Part shown: positions 58,020-64,000 of the stretch, piece after piece | Position numbering within the stretch: position 1 is the first letter of the stretch | How the letters are laid out: each line of letters opens with the position of its first letter | DNA from: Lichtheimia corymbifera B2541 | Taxonomy: Eukaryota > Mucoromycota > Mucoromycetes > Mucorales > Lichtheimiaceae | Direction of reading: 5' to 3' | Length of the DNA stretch: 64,000 bases | NCBI GenBank assembly: GCA_000697475.1 | Contig: JNEU01001032.1 | Span: 155,476-219,475, forward strand | Translations under genes and position numbers: made by a program | Notes under the pieces: generated by a model | What the model saw: only the letters and a program-made list of their open reading frames with translations | Told to the model about the DNA's origin: nothing | Database searches by the model: none

Positions 58020-59590
58020 GCTGTCACTGAATAGTGTACAAACATCATTATGTAGAAAGGTCCGGTTATACTATTCCGTACAGATTTATTCATTCTTATA
58101 TAATGTTGTATAAATTAGCGTAGCTGAAAGCTATCATAAGTAAGCATCGCACGTTCGTGGTACTCTTGAATCGTTGTATCATAACAGCTCATTCTTTCTT
58201 GAGCAGAGTGAATCAAGTTACAATGAACCACGCATTATGTTGGGAATCATCACTCCTGAATCAATATCTTGCAATGCAAGCGTTCGAGAACCATTCCTGC
58301 CTTTCGTCTATCAATACATGAACTAGGACGTGTGAAAAAAGAATATATAAAAGCATCTCGATACGATGATGTAAATGATCCAATCTCGCTTTTCAACCTT
58401 CAAGTTTCTATTCCCTCTCCTTTCAATCCAGACACTATCCAGTGATCTACAACTTAAGTATATGAACTGATGGCATGATGCTCGTTTAGATACTAGGTTG
58501 AATTTAATGGAAAAGTCGAAGAATAGCACATGGTAGTGTATATGTTGTTTATCGAGAAAGTATGATAAGGGAACAAGCATTGTAAATTGATAAACTACGG
58601 GTGTGTCACATCGAGTCGACAGGGATAACTGTGCCAGTGTATTCTTGATTGCTGCCATCATAAACATCCTTCATCCATGATTGTAAAATAGCTGCTGAAT
58701 GCATTGACCTGGGTATTCCAATAGTGTCTATGACTGTAAAGCACCTTTCACCAAGATACTATCCATTTGGTCGATCCCATCCAATCCATCATCATCCTAA
58801 GCCGTATCCACGTGATCGTTCCTGCGGACGACGCTCGCTCCAAGTAACCAAAGCAGCATTCCACGATCTCTCATCACTGCACTTGATTGCATCCATCCAT
58901 CAAATCCACCATGTTGGTTGAAGACAGCCATGTGATAGCTGCTGATATGCTCCCTTTTCCATCCGGCTGCTGGTCAATCCTTTCTTGGTCATTTTCTTCC
59001 ATCGCAGCCCAACCAGATGAAGATTGCTTGTATTGCGGTGTACTTGATAGCTGATATGGCATCCCATCCATTGTAATCTGGATGTATCAAAGCAAGTTGC
59101 TGCTAGTAACTTGAGACAATAGAGTAAAAGACATTGATAATAGCAACGGCTGCTACGTTTGGTCGCAGCAGAGGATTGTGTGCAAGAGCGTGTGTTGGAG
59201 TAGAGTGACAAGGCTGTGAATGCTGTTTGCGACAATGGAGTAAAGGCCTTGCTAATGGCAGCTGCTGGAATGAATGCTGTCGCGTTTGCTTGTGGCAGAA
59301 GAGTGTACAAGAGAACACGTAGTGTCAAGGGACGCGGGTGTTGTCGTGGGGTGCACACGCCATGGAGTGTGCCATTCAGTCATAGGCATTAGGTCAAGGC
59401 AGTTGAAGGATCGACATGATGGGTTGAAGCAGGACAATCGTTCGTAGGTTGTAGTTGTACTTGAGTGGGGCAACAGTTGAGAATGGGAGGAAGAGGCAAG
59501 AACTAGGGAGTGGAAGAAGTGGAAATTAAATAGATCAGGCACAGTCAGACATATCCATGCACACAATAAAGTAATAAATCCATGACCTTG
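58020..59590. other. Gene-poor region, possible coding relics
   Basis: About 1.6 kb without a defensible gene. Minus-strand frames at 58900-59358 and 58323-58667 are open but without domain or intron logic. Segment 59390-59500 contains pieces similar to the outer arm of FB1 (AATCGTTCGTA, then TTGAGAATGGGAGGA-like). This suggests decayed copies of the same element family. Confidence 0.4.
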
Positions 59591-59599
59591 AATGCCTCT

Positions 59600-60440
59600 C
59601 TCGAACATGAAACTTTCACACAATATGCTCTACGTCATGCTGATCAACTTTGTCTTATTAAAGAACCCACACTTCATTCAAAGATTTTGAATGGGAGGGT
59701 ATAATATGGGCTTTACTATGATGGACGTAAATTCCGCACCCCGCCGGATTCAATGAAATGTCATTTAGTATAAAGAATCTTGGGATTGCCCACTTTGAAC
59801 ATGAAACTTGGTAAGAAGGTTCTCTGAATCATGCTGATCAGCTCCATTCATTTAAAAACCGTATGCTTCATTATGATGTTTTACGAATCGGGCAGTCCAA
59901 ATATAGGACGGACGGGACGCAAGTAGGGTGCATAGTGCACACCCCCGCCGTTGTCCACCTCCATCGTCAAACTTGGTCGGCCGCCTGGGCTGCGACATGC
60001 TGATCACCTCCATTCATATTGAAGTCGCAGGCTTCATTGTGACAAATAAAATGGGAGCGTCGGATGATGAACAGACAGGTATATATGGAGTGTGGACTGC
60101 CCATAACCTTGAGATTGCCCATTTCGAACCTGAAACTTTCACACAAGATGCTCATGGACATGCTAATCAATTTCGTTCTCATAAAGACATCGCGCTTCAT
60201 TTAAAAATCTTGAATGGGAGGGTGTAATGTGGGGTTTACTATGAAGGCCGGAAATTCCGCACCCGCCCAAATTCATGAAATGTCAGTTACTATGCATTAT
60301 CTTGGGATTCCCTCTTTCGAACATGAAACTTGGCAAGAAGGTTCGCTGAGTCATGCTGATCAACTCCATTCATTTAAAAATAGCATGCTTCATTATGATG
60401 CTTCAATGAATCGGACGGCCCATATATAGAAGAGACGATG
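59600..60440. repeat. Diverged tandem repeat, period about 520 bp
   Basis: Two diverged copies can be aligned by eye; the block AATGGGAGGGT occurs near 59690 and 60212. Shared flanking blocks include ATTCCGCACCC, CATGAAACTTGG, CATGCTGATCA, CTCCATTCATTTAAAAA and GCTTCATTATGATG. Within each copy a shorter module starting near GAACATGAAACTT recurs twice. The spacing is 522 bp. No protein frame is conserved between the copies. The module is related to the unit ends of the 327-bp satellite further right. Confidence 0.65.
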
Positions 60441-60479
60441 GATGGACGGCAACGTCCACGAGATTGCCCATCTCCATCA

Positions 60480-61330
60480 TGAAACTTTGCACATATGGTG
60501 CTGTCGACCATGACGAACAACTTTGTTCGATTGAAGACCCCACGTTTCATTGTAAAGTTTAGAGATACAGGTACCTTTATGTTTTTACATATGCCGTAAG
60601 CGTGTCAAGTAGCTAGACCCTCATAGCACCAAAGATGCAGAGAGGCGTGTTTGTATACGTAACACACCTGGTTAGGTTGACCTGGAAGGGTCAATTCATG
60701 ACAGGTAAGCAAACGTCATATCTAATGCATACATTAGCAGCCAACATGCACTTTTTTCCATTCCCAGCTTTTGCCCAATCCACTTGATGGGAATGATGCG
60801 CCTGCTCCGGTCGAGCATTTCCATGACTCAATTGTCTTGATCCGAGTCACTTTGACTGAGTTACGCTCAAATAAAGAGACATCAGTTGAGGTAGATAGTG
60901 CATGCTGTATGTGTGGGTTGACATGCTCTTTGTTTGAGCGTAACTCGGTCAAATCAGCACGGATCAAGAAAGTTGAAAGATGTAGATGAATGTCTGCAAC
61001 AGGCGCATCATTCTTATCAAGTGAATTGGGCAAAAGCTGGAGTGGAAAAAAAAGTGCATGTTAGCTGCCAATGTATGCATTGGAAATGACGTTTGCGTAG
61101 CTGCCATGCATTGTCCCTGAGTGCTGACTTTTTAGCTCAGGTACACAAACACGACTCTCTGCATCTTTGGCTCTGTTAGACTCAAGCTACTTGACAATCA
61201 ACAAAGACCACTTGCCATATAACACCACGCTTACAGCATATGCAAAACATAAAGGTGCCTGTATCTCTAAACTTTACAATGAAACATGGGATCTTTCATA
61301 GAACAATATTGCTCGTCGGGGTGAAGCGCA
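60480..61330. repeat. Large imperfect palindrome (~840 bp) carrying FB2 at its centre
   Basis: Left arm 60540-60720 is the inverted copy of right arm 61100-61285. For example, CATTGTAAAGTTTAGAGATA near 60549 pairs with TATCTCTAAACTTTACAATG near 61262, and GATGCAGAGAG near 60634 pairs with CTCTCTGCATC near 61157. The centre is at about 60,910 and is occupied by the fold-back element FB2. The arms are half-units of the same family as the 327-bp satellite. Confidence 0.75.
60720..61090. mobile_element. Fold-back element FB2 (MITE-like)
   Basis: An inverted repeat of about 370 bp. The outer arms start near AATGCATACATTAGCAGC (60723) and are mirrored by GCTGCCAATGTATGCATT (61063). The inner arms carry ACTGAGTTACGCTCAAA (60855-60871) and its inverse near 60932-60948. 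It shares inner-arm blocks with FB1, so both belong to one family. It has no coding capacity. It appears to be inserted at the centre of a larger palindrome. Confidence 0.65.
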
Positions 61331-61369
61331 CCTTGGGTGCATGTTTCACGATCAACCTCGCCAATCTCT

Positions 61370-61458
61370 GATTTACCCAATGTCACCACCAGCCTCGTCG
61401 AAAAAAATTCAAGAGGTCGACCTGGTTCACTTTGGCTGGTGGTGACATTGGGTGAATC
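61370..61458. repeat. Perfect 20-bp hairpin at a repeat junction
   Basis: ACCCAATGTCACCACCAGCC at 61375-61394 is mirrored exactly at 61434-61453, with a 39-nt loop. With one mismatch the stem extends to 25 bp. Outside it, the flanks (about 61330-61370 and 61460-61500) are themselves diverged inverted copies of the satellite spacer. The hairpin is therefore the centre of a wider palindrome at about 61,414. Confidence 0.85.
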
Positions 61459-61499
61459 TTAGAATGGCCACGACGATCGTGAAACTTGCACCCAAGGTG

Positions 61500-64000
61500 C
61501 GCTTCACCCCGACGAGCAACTTTGTTCGATTGAAGACCCCACGTTTCATTGTAAAGTTTAGAGATACAGGCACCTTTATGTTTTACATATGCTATAAGCG
61601 TGGTGCTATATGACAAGTGGTGTTTGTTCATTGTGAAGCAGCTTGGCTCTAATAGAGCGGAAGGTGCGCAGGGGCGTGCTTGTGTAACACAGCTCATTTG
61701 CATGATACTTCACAATGAACAAACACCACTCTCCATATAGCATTATGGTTACAGCATATGTAAAAACGTAAATGTGCCTGCATCTTGGATTGGAAAGCTT
61801 GATCGTGAAACTTGCACCCAAGGTGCGCTTCACCCCGACGAGCAACTTTGTTCGATTGAAGACCCCACGTTTCATTGTAAAGTTTAGAGATACAGGCACC
61901 TTTATGTTTTACATATGCTATAAGCGTGGTGCTATATGACAAGTGGTGTTTGTTCATTGTGAAGCAGCTTGGCTCTAATAGAGCGGAAGGTGCGCAGGGG
62001 CGTGCTAGTGTAACACAGCTCATTTGCATGATACTTCACAATGAACAAACACCACTCTCCATATAGCATTATGGTTACAGCATATGTAAAAACGTAAATG
62101 TGCCTGCATCTTGGATTGGAAAGCTTGATGGTGAAACATGATTGACAAGGTGCGCTCACCCACGACGAGCAACATTGTTCGATTGAAGACCCCACGTTTC
62201 ATTGTAAAGTTTAGAGATACAGGCACCTTTATGTTTTACATATGCTATAAGCGTGGTGCTATATGACAAGTGGTGTTTGTTCATTGTGAAGCAGCTTGGC
62301 TCTAATAGAGCGGAAGGTGCGCAGGGGCGTGCTTGTGTAACACAGCTCATTTGCATGATACTTCACAATGAACAAACACCACTCTCCATATAGCATTATG
62401 GTTACAGCATATGTAAAAACGTAAATGTGCCTGCATCTTGGATTGGAAAGCTTGATGGTGAAACATGATTGACAAGGTGCGCTCACCCACGACGAGCAAT
62501 ATTGTTCTATGAAAGATCCCATGTTTCATTGTAAAGTTTAGAGATAAATGCACTTTCTCGTTTTACATATTGCTGAAAAGCATGATGCTATATGACAAGT
62601 GGTGTTTGTTTATTGTGAAGTATCATGCAAATGAGCTCAGGTACACAAACACGCCCCTCTGCATCTTTGGCTCTATTAAGGTCTAGCTACTTGACAATCA
62701 ACAAAGACCACTTATCATATAGCATCATGCTTTTCAGCACATGTAAAACGAGAAAGTGCATTTATCTCTAAACTTTACAATGAAACATGGGCTCTTTCAT
62801 AAAACAATATTGCTCGTCGTGGTAGAGCGCACCTTGTCAATCATGTTTCACGATCGAGCTTGCCAATCCTAGATGCAGGCACTTTTGCGTTTTTACATAT
62901 GCTAAAAGCATGATGCTATATGACAAGTGATGTTTGTTCATTGTGAAGTTATGCAAATGAGCTGTGTTGCAAAAGAACGTCTCTGCGTATCTTCCGCTCT
63001 ATTAGGTCCAAGCTACTTGACAATGAACAAACACCACTTGTCATATAGCATCATGCTTTTCAGCAATATGTAAAACGAGAAAGTGCATTTATCTCTAAAC
63101 TTTACAATGAAACATGGGATCTTTCATAGAACAATATTGCTCGTCGTGGGTGAGCGCACCTTGTCAATCATGTTTCACCATCAAGCTTTCCAATCCAAGA
63201 TGCAGGCACATTTACGTTTTTACATATGCTGTAACCATAATGCTATATGGAGAGTGGTGTTTGTTCATTGTGAAGTATCATGCAAATGAGCTGTGTTACA
63301 CAAGCACGCCCCTGCGCACCTTCCGCTCTATTAGAGCCAAGCTGCTTCACAATGAACAAACACCACTTGTCATATAGCACCACGCTTATAGCATATGTAA
63401 AACATAAAGGTGCCTGTATCTCTAAACTTTACAATGAAACGTGGGGTCTTCAATCGAACAAAGTTGCTCGTCGGGGTGAGCGCACCTTGTCAATCATGTT
63501 TCACCATCAAGCTTTCCAATCCAAGATGCAGGCACATTTACGTTTTTACATATGCTGTAACCATAATGCTATATGGAGAGTGGTGTTTGTTCATTGTGAA
63601 GTATCATGCAAATGAGCTGTGTTACACAAGCACGCCCCTGCGCACCTTCCGCTCTATTAGAGCCAAGCTGCTTCACAATGAACAAACACCACTTGTCATA
63701 TAGCACCACGCTTATAGCATATGTAAAACATAAAGGTGCCTGTATCTCTAAACTTTACAATGAAACATGGGATCTTCATAGAACAAAATTGCTCGTCGGG
63801 GTGAGCGCACCTTGTCAATCATGTTTCACCATCAAGCTTTCCAATCCAAGATGCAGGCACATTTACGTTTTTACATATGCTGTAACCATAATGCTATATG
63901 GAGAGTGGTGTTTGTTCATTGTGAAGTATCATGCAAATGAGCTGTGTTACACAAGCACGCCCCTGCGCACCTTCCGCTCTATTAGAGCCAAGCTGCTTCA
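61500..64000. repeat. 327-bp-period palindromic satellite array, orientation flips at 62,655
   Basis: Eight units are seen, the last cut by the window end. Each contains an inverted repeat whose innermost stem is 22 nt (TTTGTTCATTGTGAAG and its mirror, plus GTGGTG), in most units identical. Stem pairs are 61617-61638/61708-61729, 61943-61964/62034-62055, 62270-62291/62361-62382, 62599-62620/62690-62711, 62927-62948/63016-63037, 63254-63275/63345-63366, 63580-63601/63671-63692, and 63905-63926 with its mirror beginning at 63996. Centres are 326-329 bp apart. Arms are about 80 bp with ~70-bp loops. The spacer (CTCGTCG, then GTGAGCGCACCTTG) reads in opposite directions left and right of 62,655. 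Open frames in the units are by-products of repetition. Confidence 0.9.

Noticed and set aside
58900..59358. 152-codon minus-strand frame in the gene-poor right region
   Set aside because: No conserved motif, no intron logic, and it lies among decayed repeats.
61383..63703. Many open frames of 66-111 codons on both strands in the satellite region
   Set aside because: They are near-identical copies created by the repeated unit, occur in mirror image on both sides of 62,655, and show no domain, signal or codon logic.
61500..64000. Possible CRISPR array
   Set aside because: The repeats are palindromic and regular, but the 327-bp period, near-identical spacers and clearly fungal context exclude it.
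61500..64000. Possible telomere
   Set aside because: No TTAGGG-type short repeats are present; a subtelomeric position remains possible but is not shown.

Overview
The window is nuclear DNA of a filamentous fungus. Genes carry many short introns (mostly 50-90 bp, GT-AG), proteins have long Gln/Ser/His/Pro tracts, and a velvet factor, a MOB2-type activator and a group X-like hybrid histidine kinase occur together. An SmgGDS-like armadillo protein plus the overall style suggest an early-diverging fungus such as the Mucoromycota (Mucorales-like). That placement is inference; there is no rRNA or organelle marker here.

Layout, 0-17 kb: a partial cysteine-rich secretory gene runs off the left edge (-). 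Then come a GATA zinc-finger gene (+), a BRD8/Bdc1-like bromodomain gene (-), an unknown seven-helix membrane protein (+), an unknown Q/H-rich protein (-), an SRF/Mcm1-type MADS factor (-), a velvet-domain regulator (+), an unresolved stretch with coding-like pieces (14.2-15.9 kb) and a small two-helix membrane protein (-).

Layout, 17-39.7 kb: a head-to-head pair of small single-span PPxY proteins (17.1-19.3 kb), a secreted Lys/Gly/Asp repeat protein with a 7-nt micro-exon (-), a 14-exon SmgGDS-like gene (+), a secreted PEBP (-), an unknown S/T-rich protein (+), a PAQR/hemolysin-III receptor-like protein (-), a small RlpA-like double-psi beta-barrel protein (-), an unknown multispan protein (+), MOB2 (+), a Gly/Ala-rich secreted protein (+), V-ATPase subunit D (+) and a single-span surface protein (-).

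Layout, 39.7-57.4 kb: a four-span membrane protein (+), an acidic small protein (+), a pseudokinase (+) and a hybrid histidine kinase of about 2,315 residues (+), separated by long gene-free stretches. Several genes point to growth and stress signalling (GATA, MADS, velvet, MOB2, pseudokinase, hybrid kinase), but gene order does not suggest an operon-like cluster.

Layout, 57.4-64 kb: no convincing gene. This is a nested repeat region: two related fold-back elements, diverged tandem repeats, an ~840-bp palindrome, a perfect 20-bp hairpin, and a 327-bp-period satellite in which every unit is itself an inverted repeat. The array reverses orientation at about 62,655 and runs off the right edge. 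It is the most unusual structure in the window. All gene models were spliced by eye with reading phase checked across each junction; small 5' exons and start codons are the least certain parts.
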